The notes beneath the pieces were generated by a model. The model saw only the letters and a list, made by a program, of their open reading frames with translations, had not been told where the DNA came from and searched no databases. From Ciceribacter sichuanensis (lineage in GTDB: Bacteria; Pseudomonadota; Alphaproteobacteria; Rhizobiales; Rhizobiaceae): a stretch of 64,000 bases of DNA. Position 1 is the stretch's first letter. Every line of letters begins with the position of its first letter. Made by a program: the position numbers and the translations under genes. Below, one piece after another: positions 17,722 through 26,405 of the stretch. Location of the stretch: assembly GCF_024055605.1 (NCBI RefSeq), contig NZ_JAMXLX010000006.1, positions 248,001-312,000 on the forward strand. The letters are read 5' to 3'.

Positions 17722-18309
17722 CTAAAGCAGGTCATAGACCCTGATGATCCAGCTGATCTGGTAGATGGCTCCGACCACCAGAAACACGAACTGGAAACGT
17801 CTCCCCTTCACGAACATGGCCGTGATGGCGGCGGCCGCGAACAGGCATTGGCGCAGGACGTATTCGGTTCCGAGCGAGGCGAAATAGTCCTGTCCCTTGA
17901 TCAGCGTATCGCCGATATCGAAGATGAAGGTCAGCGCGAGGACGCCGTAGAACCAGCGTTTGCGGGCCTCGAAATAGTGCTCGTAGCCCTGATAATCGGT
18001 GATCTGGTCGGGAAACAGCAGCGCGGTCAGCGCCGCATAGAGCATGGTGTAGACGATCAGGAAGAAATAGACCTGAAAGTTCCATTGCGGAACGAGCCTG
18101 AGGTGAAATTCGTACCACCAGAAATGAATGATGGTGACGAGCAGGAAGAACGCCCATCCCAGATGGATCGGATAGATTTTCACGCTGCCCGGATGCTGCA
18201 CGAAGCGCGTCAGGCCGTTCACCAGCCTCGCGAGGCTGAGGCCGAGAACCATGCCGACGATCACGCGCACATGGGTGAAGCCTTCCGCGCTGCTGGCCAG
18301 AGCATCCAT
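17722..18309 (-). CDS. Unassigned integral membrane protein
   Basis: A 195-residue protein with about five hydrophobic helices (for example VRVIVGMVLGLSLARLV, WAFFLLVTIIHFWWYEF, VYFFLIVYTMLYAALTALLF, WFYGVLALTFIF, FQFVFLVVGAIYQISWII). Aromatic-rich loops contain HFWWYEFHLRL and DYQGYEHYFEAR. I do not recognise the family. It is the last of four membrane-protein genes on the minus strand and starts 24 bases after the channel gene, so it is probably co-transcribed. The 263 bases beyond its end (17459-17721) hold no recognisable gene. Confidence 0.75.
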   Translation of the reverse strand: MDALASSAEGFTHVRVIVGMVLGLSLARLVNGLTRFVQHPGSVKIYPIHLGWAFFLLVTIIHFWWYEFHLRLVPQWNFQVYFFLIVYTMLYAALTALLFPDQITDYQGYEHYFEARKRWFYGVLALTFIFDIGDTLIKGQDYFASLGTEYVLRQCLFAAAAITAMFVKGRRFQFVFLVVGAIYQISWIIRVYDLL

Positions 18310-18333
18310 TGTCCCACTCCCTCCGAAACCTCG

Positions 18334-19005
18334 TCACTCCGTCGGTCGGCTCGCATGCAGCCCCACCAGACGCGACAGCAGGATAACCGTATAAAGCACG
18401 CCGAGCACGGCCTCGAATGCAGCGAAGGACTGGGCATAGAAGCCGACCGGTGTGATGTCGCCGTACCCCACGGTCGTCAGCGTCACGAAGCTGTAATAGA
18501 CGAGTTGCTGCCAGCCGATCCGTGCGCCTGAGGAGGCGACGAAGGAACCCGGCTGCAGCCAGTCGATCAGCGCGAAGACCGCCGCGAAGCATGACCCGAT
18601 GACGAGATAGAGCGAGGTCGCCGCCAGCACGACATCGGTGACGACGATGCGCGCCGTGAAGGTATAGCGGATCAGAACGGCGATCATCAGCCCGTGATAG
18701 ACGATCGAGGTCAGATAGACGTCGAGCGCCGCAATCGGGCCTGGCCGATAGGAGTTCAGCAGGCCAGCGATGAAAACCGAGAGGCCGGCAACGCTTACCG
18801 CCAGCCGCCAGCCCCTGCCCTTTTCCAGCGCCCAGGTGCCGGCGACGAAGATCGAGGCATAAAACAGATAGAAGACCAGAGGGCCGATCCCGCCAATCGT
18901 CGACAGTGGATAGGTCAGGTTATGCAGCAGGATCGCGACCAGCAGCAGGACGTTGGCCGTCAGGGCCTGTTTTGATTGTCGGTTGCCGTCGGGCTCGGTC
19001 GTCAT
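18334..19005 (-). CDS. Two-pore-domain-like K+ channel protein
   Basis: A 223-residue membrane protein with several N-terminal helices and a C-terminal pore module: helix, pore loop with the K+ selectivity filter TVGYGD at residues 178-183 (TLTTVGYGDITPVGFY), and a final helix. No RCK or cyclic-nucleotide domain follows. This is the ion_trans_2 type found in bacterial Kch-like channels. Its start overlaps the LtrA stop by 4 bases, showing translational coupling. The role in ion or envelope homeostasis is inferred. Confidence 0.88.
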   Translation of the reverse strand: MTTEPDGNRQSKQALTANVLLLVAILLHNLTYPLSTIGGIGPLVFYLFYASIFVAGTWALEKGRGWRLAVSVAGLSVFIAGLLNSYRPGPIAALDVYLTSIVYHGLMIAVLIRYTFTARIVVTDVVLAATSLYLVIGSCFAAVFALIDWLQPGSFVASSGARIGWQQLVYYSFVTLTTVGYGDITPVGFYAQSFAAFEAVLGVLYTVILLSRLVGLHASRPTE

Positions 19006-20186
19006 TTATGGGCGGCCTCCCCTTCCCGGCAGCTCGATGCGAGGAAAAGCATGACGACCAGCACGCCGGCGCCGAGCGCAAGCGTCGGAAGATGCATGAC
19101 GAAGGACAGCGCCGACCACGCGCCGATGGCGCAAACGGAGACGGGATAGCTGAACGGCACCTTCTCGGCCATGGTGCGATGGAAAAGCGCGCTGCCGGCC
19201 AGGAAGAGCGCCGGACCGGAAAACGCGATCAGCGCGGTGGAGGCATGGGTGGCTTCCACCGGATGAGACGCCATCTGCTCGATGGCGACCGCGACCACGA
19301 TCGCGCCGCAGACCATGATGCCATGGGCATAGGCAAGCCCCGCGCGGGCAAGATCAGTGTGGTCCGCCGCATGGCTGAACCGATGCTCTCCCGTTTCCGA
19401 CAGCTGCACGAAATAGATCCACCAGATCGCGACGATCACAAGGAAACCGACGAGTGCTGCGCCGAGCATCGGTGCGTCCAGCGGCTTTTCCACCAGCATG
19501 GCGCCGAGCAGGAGCACGGATTCCCCGAGCGCGATGATGAAAACCTGCTGGTTGCGCTCGAGCAGGTGAAGACCCTTCAGCGGCCAGGAAGACATCGGCG
19601 TTGCGCCCGCGCCGGGCAGCCAGAAGCCGGCATAGGGCGCTCCGTAATCGACGGCGACTGCCACGATCCACAGCCAGATCCTGTGCTCCGGCAGGAAAGC
19701 GCCGGCAATCCAGAACAGGCCGGAAAGCGCGCTCCATGCACAGAGCTGCGCGTAGTTGCGGCCCATGCGCTCACCCCGGAAAACGAGCGCCATATAGGCG
19801 GCGCGGACCACCGCCATGGTCACATAGGCGCCGACGAACAGGTCGGAGCGCTCCGAATACGCTTCGGGCACGGCGGCAGCCATCATCAGCGCACAGCCCA
19901 TCAGGAAGACCATCAGCAGGCGGCCGTTGCGATGGTCGGGGTTCAGCCAGTTGGTTGCCCAGGCGGTGTAGTTCCATGCCCACCATACCGCGGCAAACAG
20001 GGTCGCGGCTTCCACGACGCCCTCCCAGCTCTGGTGAGCTAGAAGGAAATGCGAAAGCTGGATGATGGAGAAGACATAGACCAGGTCGAAGAACAGCTCC
20101 ATGTTGGTGACGCGCGGCTGCGCGCCGGCATCCGGTTTACGCAGGGCGTCGGCGGGAAAAAGACGGGCGAAGAGTGACTGGCTCAT
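19002..20186 (-). CDS. ltrA: Low temperature requirement protein A (LtrA) family membrane protein
   Basis: A 394-residue polytopic membrane protein. The N-terminus RVTNMELFFDLVYVFSIIQLS and the middle motif NQQVFIIALGESVLLLGAML are family hallmarks of LtrA. About ten to twelve hydrophobic segments are visible. The name comes from Listeria mutants unable to grow in the cold; the biochemical function is not established. It is coupled to the downstream channel gene, which is an informative neighbour. Confidence 0.9.
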   Translation of the reverse strand: MSQSLFARLFPADALRKPDAGAQPRVTNMELFFDLVYVFSIIQLSHFLLAHQSWEGVVEAATLFAAVWWAWNYTAWATNWLNPDHRNGRLLMVFLMGCALMMAAAVPEAYSERSDLFVGAYVTMAVVRAAYMALVFRGERMGRNYAQLCAWSALSGLFWIAGAFLPEHRIWLWIVAVAVDYGAPYAGFWLPGAGATPMSSWPLKGLHLLERNQQVFIIALGESVLLLGAMLVEKPLDAPMLGAALVGFLVIVAIWWIYFVQLSETGEHRFSHAADHTDLARAGLAYAHGIMVCGAIVVAVAIEQMASHPVEATHASTALIAFSGPALFLAGSALFHRTMAEKVPFSYPVSVCAIGAWSALSFVMHLPTLALGAGVLVVMLFLASSCREGEAAHK

Positions 20187-20234
20187 GGAGACCTTTTCAC
20201 GAGTGAGGAATTCCGTCCCAAGCTACGGCCACGC

Positions 20235-20504
20235 TCAGGACTTCAGCAAGAGCCAGGCGGCAAAACCGGCGATCGCGGCCGGGACGGCGAAGACGACGAG
20301 AAGGATCGGCAGTTCCTCCGACACGCCATAACCGGCCTTGGTCACGCCCACCCACATGTTGGTCAGCGCCACGAGCAGCCAGACGGGCACGAAATACCGG
20401 GCAGCCAGCGCAATGCCGGCGGCATCCCCGCCCCACAACTTTCCAAACAACGCAAAAACGCCGAGCAGGAGGATGCCGGCGGAAATAACGAGCAGCATAT
20501 GCAT
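20235..20504 (-). CDS. Small membrane protein, unassigned
   Basis: An 89-residue protein from MHMLLVISAGILLLGV (ATG 20502-20504, with GGGGA upstream; longer in-frame starts up to 20636 lack a ribosome site). Three hydrophobic segments are visible: MLLVISAGILLLGVFALFGK, YFVPVWLLVALTNMWVGV and LPILLVVFAVPAAIAGFAAW. It lies 48 bases ahead of ltrA and seems to be the first gene of the membrane-protein operon. Function unknown. Confidence 0.75.
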   Translation of the reverse strand: MHMLLVISAGILLLGVFALFGKLWGGDAAGIALAARYFVPVWLLVALTNMWVGVTKAGYGVSEELPILLVVFAVPAAIAGFAAWLLLKS

Positions 20505-20779
20505 GAAAACAGGTCCCCTCTTCCCGTGCCCCCGAACCGATTGCGTCCACCCCCTGTCTTCGGAGCGGGTCACGGCAGCATATTTCACGGCATTCCAGGC
20601 AGGGCGAAGCTTTGCCACCTTGATCGCCGCAATCAAGCGTTTCGGGTCAACCTACCGTCTGTGCCGACTTGATAAAGCGGGCATTGATGACAACACCTGT
20701 CAGAAATGACGAACAATCGCGGGTGCCGATCGATGGGCGAAGAACATTCGTTCCGGTTCTCCTACGTCTTGCGTGTGGC

Positions 20780-20875
20780 TCGAAGACGGGCATCCGCGTC
20801 TATGTGGTCTCGCCCGACCCGATCTACACGGCCGGCCTGGTCGAGCTTGCCGGCGACGGCAAGGCGCAGATCTGA
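20780..20875 (+). pseudogene. Fragment of a short-chain dehydrogenase gene
   Basis: In the 401-base gap between 20505 and 20905 one frame reads GIRVYVVSPDPIYTAGLVEL then AGDGKAQI and a TGA at 20873-20875. This matches the segment after the YxxxK helix of SDR enzymes, normally GIRVNVVSPGPIxTPGL, with N-to-Y and G-to-D changes at conserved positions. Upstream sequence in this frame has no SDR character. It is a short degenerate remnant with no start. The rest of the gap holds nothing I recognise. Confidence 0.55.
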
Positions 20876-20905
20876 CTTCTGCGGCCCCGTGCCCGGCGGC
20901 CCGTT

Positions 20906-21808
20906 TCAGCCAAGCGCCTGGCTTGCGAGGCCATAGGTCGCAGGCCCCTCGGATGTCGCGACCTGAGGGACCGCATTGCCATGGGAGAGCGACATGGTCA
21001 GGACCGTGTCGAACACCGGCAGGCCGGCATGGGAGAGGAAGGTGGCGAAAGCGCCGCCGTCGCGATGGGTGTCGAGCCTCAGGAACGCGCCTTCGTGGTC
21101 GAGCACATGCGGCTGGACCACGGCGATCGCATCCTCGTCATTGCCGGCGACGACAGGGCCGACGACATGGCCCCGGCCGAAATGGCGACACAGGGCGAAG
21201 GCCTCGAGCCGGCCTTCGCGGAAGAGACCGTAGCCGACGGATTGCTCGAAAAGCTTTTCCATCAGCACGCGCCGCTCGACACCGAAGGCCAGGGCGTCGA
21301 GTTCTGTTGCCCGGTCAAGATGTTCGGGGCCAAGCGTCGAAATCGTCGCGCCGTCGGGAAGCGGCACGGGTGTCGCCAGCCGCCTTGCCTCGCCCTGACA
21401 CTGGTAGACGGTCTTTTCCGGCGCGAAGTTGAGCGACTGGTAAAGACGGCGCGCCGCGCGCGTGGCGTTGAGGCGAAGGCCGCGCTCCTTGCACTCGGCA
21501 AGGATCCGCTGCATCAGCCAGTTGCCGGTGCCGTTGGTCTGCAGCCTTGGGGAGGAGATGACCATGCCGACGGTGGCGAAGTGGTCGCCATGGGAGAACC
21601 ACATGGCCGAGCCGAGGACGCGGTCGATCTCGTCCAGCGCCACGAAGCCGCGGCCCATTTCCCTGAGGAACTGCCAGTCATCCGCCCGGTGCGGCCAGCC
21701 GACCGCGATGGAAAGGGCATGCAACTGCTCCAGACTGGCGTCGTGGATGTCGACCATCCGCGCCTGAAATGTATCGACCAACAGAGACTCGGACGCCGAG
21801 GGTTCCAT
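20906..21808 (-). CDS. Two-domain GNAT acetyltransferase (YitH-like C-terminus)
   Basis: A 300-residue protein starting MEPSASESLLVDTF (ATG 21806-21808) behind GGGAGA. The N-terminal GNAT domain (about 15-145) carries GWPHRADDWQFLREMGRGFV and an acetyl-CoA loop QTNGTGNWLMQ; the C-terminal half resembles the second GNAT-type domain of YitH/HolE proteins and ends in ATYGLASQALG. A paralogue at 41600-42439 shares the order and the same last residues (FALASQALG). It is divergent from the FAD oxidase at 22069. The acceptor is unknown; an amine related to the pathway is inferred. Confidence 0.85.
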   Translation of the reverse strand: MEPSASESLLVDTFQARMVDIHDASLEQLHALSIAVGWPHRADDWQFLREMGRGFVALDEIDRVLGSAMWFSHGDHFATVGMVISSPRLQTNGTGNWLMQRILAECKERGLRLNATRAARRLYQSLNFAPEKTVYQCQGEARRLATPVPLPDGATISTLGPEHLDRATELDALAFGVERRVLMEKLFEQSVGYGLFREGRLEAFALCRHFGRGHVVGPVVAGNDEDAIAVVQPHVLDHEGAFLRLDTHRDGGAFATFLSHAGLPVFDTVLTMSLSHGNAVPQVATSEGPATYGLASQALG

Positions 21809-22068
21809 TCGCCATCTCCCTTTCCCATGCCGTTTATTCCGGTACCGCGCCGCGCGACCCCGTGAATTCGGCATTTCACTGAGTTTCCTGAAGAATACGC
21901 CGGCGTCATCGATACAAATTGCTTGAGAGTGCTGAGCATACACAACAATCCACCAAAACAAGCCCGCTTTCGGCATGCAATCGGGCGCCCTGCCCTTAAG
22001 CTTCATGAGCAGAAACAACCGTCGGGGGCCTTTTCGACCGCCCGCAGCCACGAATGAAGAGTTCGAGC

Positions 22069-23397
22069 ATGACGCCTCCCATTCCTTCCATCGACAGTGC
22101 CGCAAGGATCCCGTCCCAGGCCGATGTGGTCATCCTCGGCGGCGGCATGGCGGGCATCGCGACTGCCTGGCATCTGGCCCGGCGCGGAACCTCCGTCGTC
22201 GTCATCGAGAAGGGACGCGTCTCGGCCGAACAATCGAGCCGGAACTGGGGCTGGTGCCGCCAGCAGAACCGCGACCCGCGCGAACTGCCGCTTGCCCAGC
22301 TTGCCATCCGCATATGGGAAACGCTGAATGCGGAGACCGGCGAGGAAACCGGTTTCGTGCGCAGCGGCCTCGTCTATGCCTCCAACAATGACGCGGACAT
22401 CGCCACCTGGGAAAAATGGGGCAAGATTGCCCGTGGCTTCGGAGTCGATACCCGCATGCTCTCGGGCGCAGAGGTTTCCGCCATGCTGCCGGGCAACAGC
22501 CGCACATGGCGCGGCGGCGTGCATTCCCCGACCGACGGTCGTGCCGAGCCGCAGCTTGCGGTTCCCGCCATTGCTCGCGCCGCGCAACGCGCCGGCGCCG
22601 TGATTGTCGAAAACTGCGCCGCTCGCGCCTTTGAAACCACCGCCGGCCGCGTCTCGGGCGTCATCACCGAACAGGGGCTGATCCGCTGCTCGGCGGTCGT
22701 GGTTGCCGGCGGCGCCTGGAGCGGCATGTTTCTGCGCCACCACGGCTTCAGGTTCCTGCAGGCCTCGGTGAAATCGACCTCCTTTTATACGATGGCGGCT
22801 CCGGCCGTGACCGAGGGCGGCGTATCCATGCAGGATGTCACGCTGCGCCGCCGGCTGGACGGCGGTTATACGGTCGGCCTCAGCGGACAGGGTCAATTGC
22901 AGATCACCCCTTATGGACTGCTGCAGGCGAAGCCGTTCTGGCCGACCTTCAAGCTTCGTCGCAAGGGACTGACCTTCGGCATCGGCCGGCAGTTCCTCGA
23001 TGGTCCGGAGGCAATCATCCGCTGGAGCGCCGACGGCATTTCGCCCTTCGAGCGCACCCGTATTCTCGATCCGAAGCCGGATGCCCATCTGGTGGCCAAG
23101 GGCCTGAAGAAGCTTCAGGAGATCTATCCGGCGCTCGCGGGCATCAGGGTGGCCGAAAGCTGGGGCGGCATGGTCGACTCGACACCCGACGCCATTCCGG
23201 TCATCTCATCCGTCGCGTCGCAGCCCGGGCTGTTCATCGCGTCCGGCTTCAGCGGCCACGGCTTCGGCATCGGCCCGGCGGCCGGTCAGCTGGCGGCGGA
23301 TCTCGTTCGCGGAGACAAGCCTTGCGTCGATCCGAAACCCTATCGATATGAACGCATGATCGACGGCACCAATCTCGGTAAGCCGGGCATGCTGTGA
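22069..23397 (+). CDS. FAD-dependent amino acid/amine oxidase (DadA/SolA fold)
   Basis: A 442-residue flavoprotein from MTPPIPSIDS (ATG 22069, GAAGAG upstream; ATG 22054 is an alternative). The FAD motif is VVILGGGMAGIATAWHLARR, followed by EKGRVSAEQSSRNWGWCRQQ, a segment of one subgroup of the DAO family. The C-terminus has SGFSGHGFGIGPAAGQLAAD, the second flavin-contact motif. It oxidises a C-N bond of an amino acid or secondary amine. A paralogue with the same SSRNWGWCRQQNRD segment lies at 53994. It leads a plus-strand operon with a deacylase, a hydroxyacid dehydrogenase and a cupin. Confidence 0.9.
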   Translation: MTPPIPSIDSAARIPSQADVVILGGGMAGIATAWHLARRGTSVVVIEKGRVSAEQSSRNWGWCRQQNRDPRELPLAQLAIRIWETLNAETGEETGFVRSGLVYASNNDADIATWEKWGKIARGFGVDTRMLSGAEVSAMLPGNSRTWRGGVHSPTDGRAEPQLAVPAIARAAQRAGAVIVENCAARAFETTAGRVSGVITEQGLIRCSAVVVAGGAWSGMFLRHHGFRFLQASVKSTSFYTMAAPAVTEGGVSMQDVTLRRRLDGGYTVGLSGQGQLQITPYGLLQAKPFWPTFKLRRKGLTFGIGRQFLDGPEAIIRWSADGISPFERTRILDPKPDAHLVAKGLKKLQEIYPALAGIRVAESWGGMVDSTPDAIPVISSVASQPGLFIASGFSGHGFGIGPAAGQLAADLVRGDKPCVDPKPYRYERMIDGTNLGKPGML

Positions 23398-23404
23398 GGT
23401 GACG

Positions 23405-24529
23405 ATGCAGACCACGGAAATCCTCGAACGCCTCATCGCCTTCCCCTCCGTCGTCGGAACGCCGAACGGTGCGATCGTCGGCTGGGTGCGGGATTATCTC
23501 GAAAGCCATGGCGCGCGCGTCCATGTGCTGGACGGACCGGAAGGCGACCGCGCCAATCTTTTCGCCACCATCGGCCCGGCCGATGTGCCCGGCTATGTGC
23601 TTTCCGGCCACATGGATGTGGTTCCCGCCGGCGAGCCGGAATGGACCTCCGATCCCTTCCGCCTGCGCGCCGAAGGCAGCCGCCTTTTCGGCCGTGGCAC
23701 CTCCGACATGAAGGGCTTTCTCGCGGCCGTGCTTGCCGCCGTTCCCGAGATTGCGGCAGCACCGCTGGCGCGGCCGATCCATTTCGCCTTTTCCTATGAC
23801 GAGGAAGCCGGCTGCCGCGGCGTCCCGCACATGCTTGCGAAACTACCGGAACTCTGCGCGACGCCTGCCGGTGCCATCATCGGCGAGCCGAGCAACATGC
23901 GCGCGATCCTCGCCCACAAGGGCAAGGCCGCCGCGCGCATCACCATTGGCGGCCGCTCCGGCCACTCCTCGCGTCCCGATCTCGGCCTCAACGCCGTGCA
24001 CGCCATGGCTTCCATCCTGACGGCCGCTGTCGAGGAGGCCGAACGGCTGACGCAGGGACCGTTCGATACGGCCTTCGAACCCTCTTATTCCTCGCTTCAG
24101 GTCGGAACGATCAGCGGAGGTCAGGCCGTCAACATCATTCCCGACCGCTGCATCGCCGAACTCGAGGCCCGCGCCATTGCCGGCGTCGATCCAACGGCCC
24201 TGCTCGCGCCGGTGAAGGCCGCCGCCAGCGCCCTTTCCTCCCGCGGCTTTACCGTCGACTGGGTCGAGACCAGCAGCTATCCGGCACTGTCGCTTGCCGC
24301 CGACGCTCCGCTCGCCGCCTTGCTCACTGAACTCACGGCAACGCCTCCACTCGCAGCGGTCAGCTACGGCACCGAGGCCGGATTGTTCCAGGCTGCCGGC
24401 ATCGACGCGATCATCTGCGGTCCGGGCGATATCGGCCGCGCCCACAAGCCCGACGAATTCATCCTGATCGAGGAACTGCAGTCCTGCCGGGCGATGATCG
24501 GCGCGCTTGCCGCTCGCTGCCGGGCCTGA
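23405..24529 (+). CDS. M20-family deacylase, acetylornithine deacetylase (ArgE)-like
   Basis: A 374-residue zinc hydrolase starting at ATG 23405, six bases after GAGG (GTG 23399 also possible). Metal-site landmarks: [29 protein letters not shown] and GEPSNM, with the dimerisation lid [15 protein letters not shown] and a C-terminal HKPDE His ligand. ArgE enzymes remove N-acyl groups from amino acids. It follows the FAD oxidase by 7 bases, so it probably unmasks an amino group for the pathway and is not the housekeeping arginine enzyme; that is inference from context. Confidence 0.9.
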   Translation: MQTTEILERLIAFPSVVGTPNGAIVGWVRDYLESHGARVHVLDGPEGDRANLFATIGPADVPGYVLSGHMDVVPAGEPEWTSDPFRLRAEGSRLFGRGTSDMKGFLAAVLAAVPEIAAAPLARPIHFAFSYDEEAGCRGVPHMLAKLPELCATPAGAIIGEPSNMRAILAHKGKAAARITIGGRSGHSSRPDLGLNAVHAMASILTAAVEEAERLTQGPFDTAFEPSYSSLQVGTISGGQAVNIIPDRCIAELEARAIAGVDPTALLAPVKAAASALSSRGFTVDWVETSSYPALSLAADAPLAALLTELTATPPLAAVSYGTEAGLFQAAGIDAIICGPGDIGRAHKPDEFILIEELQSCRAMIGALAARCRA

Positions 24530-24551
24530 CGAACGAGGGGATGCGACCGAA

Positions 24552-25475
24552 ATGACGTTTCTGTTCAACTCCGATGCAAAACGCGGCGCGATCTTCGCCG
24601 AAGCTTTCGCACGCGATCTGCCCGATGTGCCGTTCTCGATGGATCCGGCGACCGTCGACCCCGATGCAGTGCGCTACCTCATCACATGGACGGTTCCGGA
24701 AAACCTCGCGAGTTACCGCAATCTGGAAATCCTCTTTTCCATCGGCGCGGGCGTGGACCAGTTCCGCATCGACGCCGTGCCGCCGCATGTGAAGGTGGTT
24801 CGCATGGTCGAAGATGGCATCGTGCGCATGATGCAGGAATATGTGACGATGGCGGTGCTTGCCCTTCATCGCAACCTGCCCGCCTATCTCGACCAGCAGC
24901 GCCACCAGACGTGGCGGATGCTGGCGCAGTCACAGGCAGGCGAGCGACGCATCGGTGTGCTCGGCCTCGGCATGCTCGGCACCGCCGTGCTGGAACGGTT
25001 GAAGCCCTTCGGCTTTCCGCTTGCCGGCTGGAGCCGCAGCCCGCGCGAGATCGAGGGCGTCACCTGCCACAGCGGCGCGTCAGGGCTTGCGGCGATGCTG
25101 GCGGAGACGGACATTCTCGTCTGCCTGCTGCCGCTGACGCCGGAGACCCGCGGCTTTCTCGATGCCGATCTTTTCCACCAACTGCCGGCTGGCGCGGGCC
25201 TCGTCCATGTCGGACGCGGACCGCAACTCGACCATGACGCGCTGATCGCGGCCCTCGACGAGGGACATCTTTCCGGTGCGGTGATCGACGTCACCGATCC
25301 CGAGCCGCTGGCCGCCGGCCATGCCTTCTGGTCGCATCCGAAAATCCTGCTGACCCCGCATGTCGCGAGCGTCACGCAACCCGAAACCGCCGCCCGCGCC
25401 GTCGTCGAGAACGTCAGGCGCCACAAAGCCGGCCTCGACCCCATCGGGCTCGTGGACCGCACCCGCGGCTACTGA
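24552..25475 (+). CDS. D-2-hydroxyacid dehydrogenase, glyoxylate/hydroxypyruvate reductase A-like
   Basis: A 307-residue NAD(P)-dependent dehydrogenase from [12 protein letters not shown] (ATG 24552). The Rossmann motif is [13 protein letters not shown]; catalytic residues are in the segment [14 protein letters not shown] (Arg), [15 protein letters not shown] (Glu) and LLTPHVAS (His). The short N-terminal domain and the absence of the usual long insertion fit the GhrA subgroup, which reduces glyoxylate and hydroxypyruvate. It starts 22 bases after the M20 gene. Confidence 0.9.
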   Translation: MTFLFNSDAKRGAIFAEAFARDLPDVPFSMDPATVDPDAVRYLITWTVPENLASYRNLEILFSIGAGVDQFRIDAVPPHVKVVRMVEDGIVRMMQEYVTMAVLALHRNLPAYLDQQRHQTWRMLAQSQAGERRIGVLGLGMLGTAVLERLKPFGFPLAGWSRSPREIEGVTCHSGASGLAAMLAETDILVCLLPLTPETRGFLDADLFHQLPAGAGLVHVGRGPQLDHDALIAALDEGHLSGAVIDVTDPEPLAAGHAFWSHPKILLTPHVASVTQPETAARAVVENVRRHKAGLDPIGLVDRTRGY

Positions 25476-25504
25476 TTTCTTACCCCCCCCTCGAAAGGAA
25501 CCCT

Positions 25505-25858
25505 ATGTCCCTGCTCAAGACCATAGACACCAATCCCGCCACTGCACCGCGCGAATCCGGCCCGCTGCCGGAACGCCTGATTGCCGGCAATCCCTCCTTC
25601 AAGACATGGGCGCAGGATGTCGCCCGCGGCGAGATGATCCATACCGGCGTATGGGAAGCCACGCCCGGCGAAACCCGCTCGATCAAGGGCGAGACCTTCG
25701 AGTTCTGCCACATCATTTCGGGCGTCGTCGAAATCACCCCGGAAGGCGGCGAGCCGGTCGTCTACAGGGCCGGTGACAGTTTTGTCATGAAGCCGGGTTT
25801 CGTCGGCGTCTGGAAGACGATAGAAACCGTTCGGAAAATCTACGTTACGGTCATGTGA
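25505..25858 (+). CDS. Cupin-domain protein (DUF861/EutQ-like)
   Basis: A 117-residue single-domain cupin. The barrel spans roughly residues 45-117: GVWEATPGETRSIKGETFEF, HIISGVVEITPEGG and GDSFVMKPGFVGVWKTIE. The typical double histidine of motif 1 is absent; one His remains (CHIISG), as in the DUF861 group near ureidoglycolate and ethanolamine genes. AAAGGA upstream is a good ribosome site. It overlaps the next gene by 4 bases. Function unknown; probably accessory to the catabolic operon. Confidence 0.82.
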   Translation: MSLLKTIDTNPATAPRESGPLPERLIAGNPSFKTWAQDVARGEMIHTGVWEATPGETRSIKGETFEFCHIISGVVEITPEGGEPVVYRAGDSFVMKPGFVGVWKTIETVRKIYVTVM

Positions 25859-26313
25859 TTGCGATGTTGCGCGACAAGGTCATCTTCGAGGCTTCCCGCA
25901 AGGGTTATACGCTGAGCACGGACCGGAGCCGGTTCGATCCGGTCGAGGTTCATCGCTTCCTCGTCAACGAGTCCTACTGGGCGCGCAACCTCACCTTCGA
26001 CCAGCTGGAGAGGGCGCTGGAAGGCTCCCTTCCCGTGGCCATCTACGCCCCGGACGGCACGCTTGCCGCCTTCGGCCGGCTGGTGACGGATTACGCTGTC
26101 TTCGCCTATCTGCGCGACGTCTTCACCCTGCCCGCCCATCGCGGTCAGGGTCTTGCCTCATGGCTGGCGCTGGAGATCCGTAATCATCCGGAGCTTGCCA
26201 CCGTCACGAGCTGGATGCTCGCGACGAAGGACGCCCATGCCGTCTACGAGAAGGCCGGCTACCGGCCGGCACCCCATCCCGAATATTACATGACGGTGCC
26301 TAAGCTCGAGTAG
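25855..26313 (+). CDS. GNAT-family N-acetyltransferase
   Basis: A 152-residue GNAT protein. The start is GTG 25855, overlapping the cupin stop, or ATG 25864. The acetyl-CoA binding motif is PAHRGQGLASWLALEI (Q/RxxGxG/A type), and the C-terminal WMLATKDAHAVYEKAGYRPA is the classic motif B. GNAT enzymes of this size acetylate small amines, amino acids or toxic analogues. It is the last gene before a 92-base gap and the hydantoinase genes. Confidence 0.88.
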   Translation: MIAMLRDKVIFEASRKGYTLSTDRSRFDPVEVHRFLVNESYWARNLTFDQLERALEGSLPVAIYAPDGTLAAFGRLVTDYAVFAYLRDVFTLPAHRGQGLASWLALEIRNHPELATVTSWMLATKDAHAVYEKAGYRPAPHPEYYMTVPKLE

Positions 26314-26405
26314 AGCATAACCGTTGGTTATGGATTCCTCATCGATTTTCGGTGGTGGTGTCATATAGCCGATGCGACAGTCATGCCGAACGACAGGAGA
26401 GCGGC

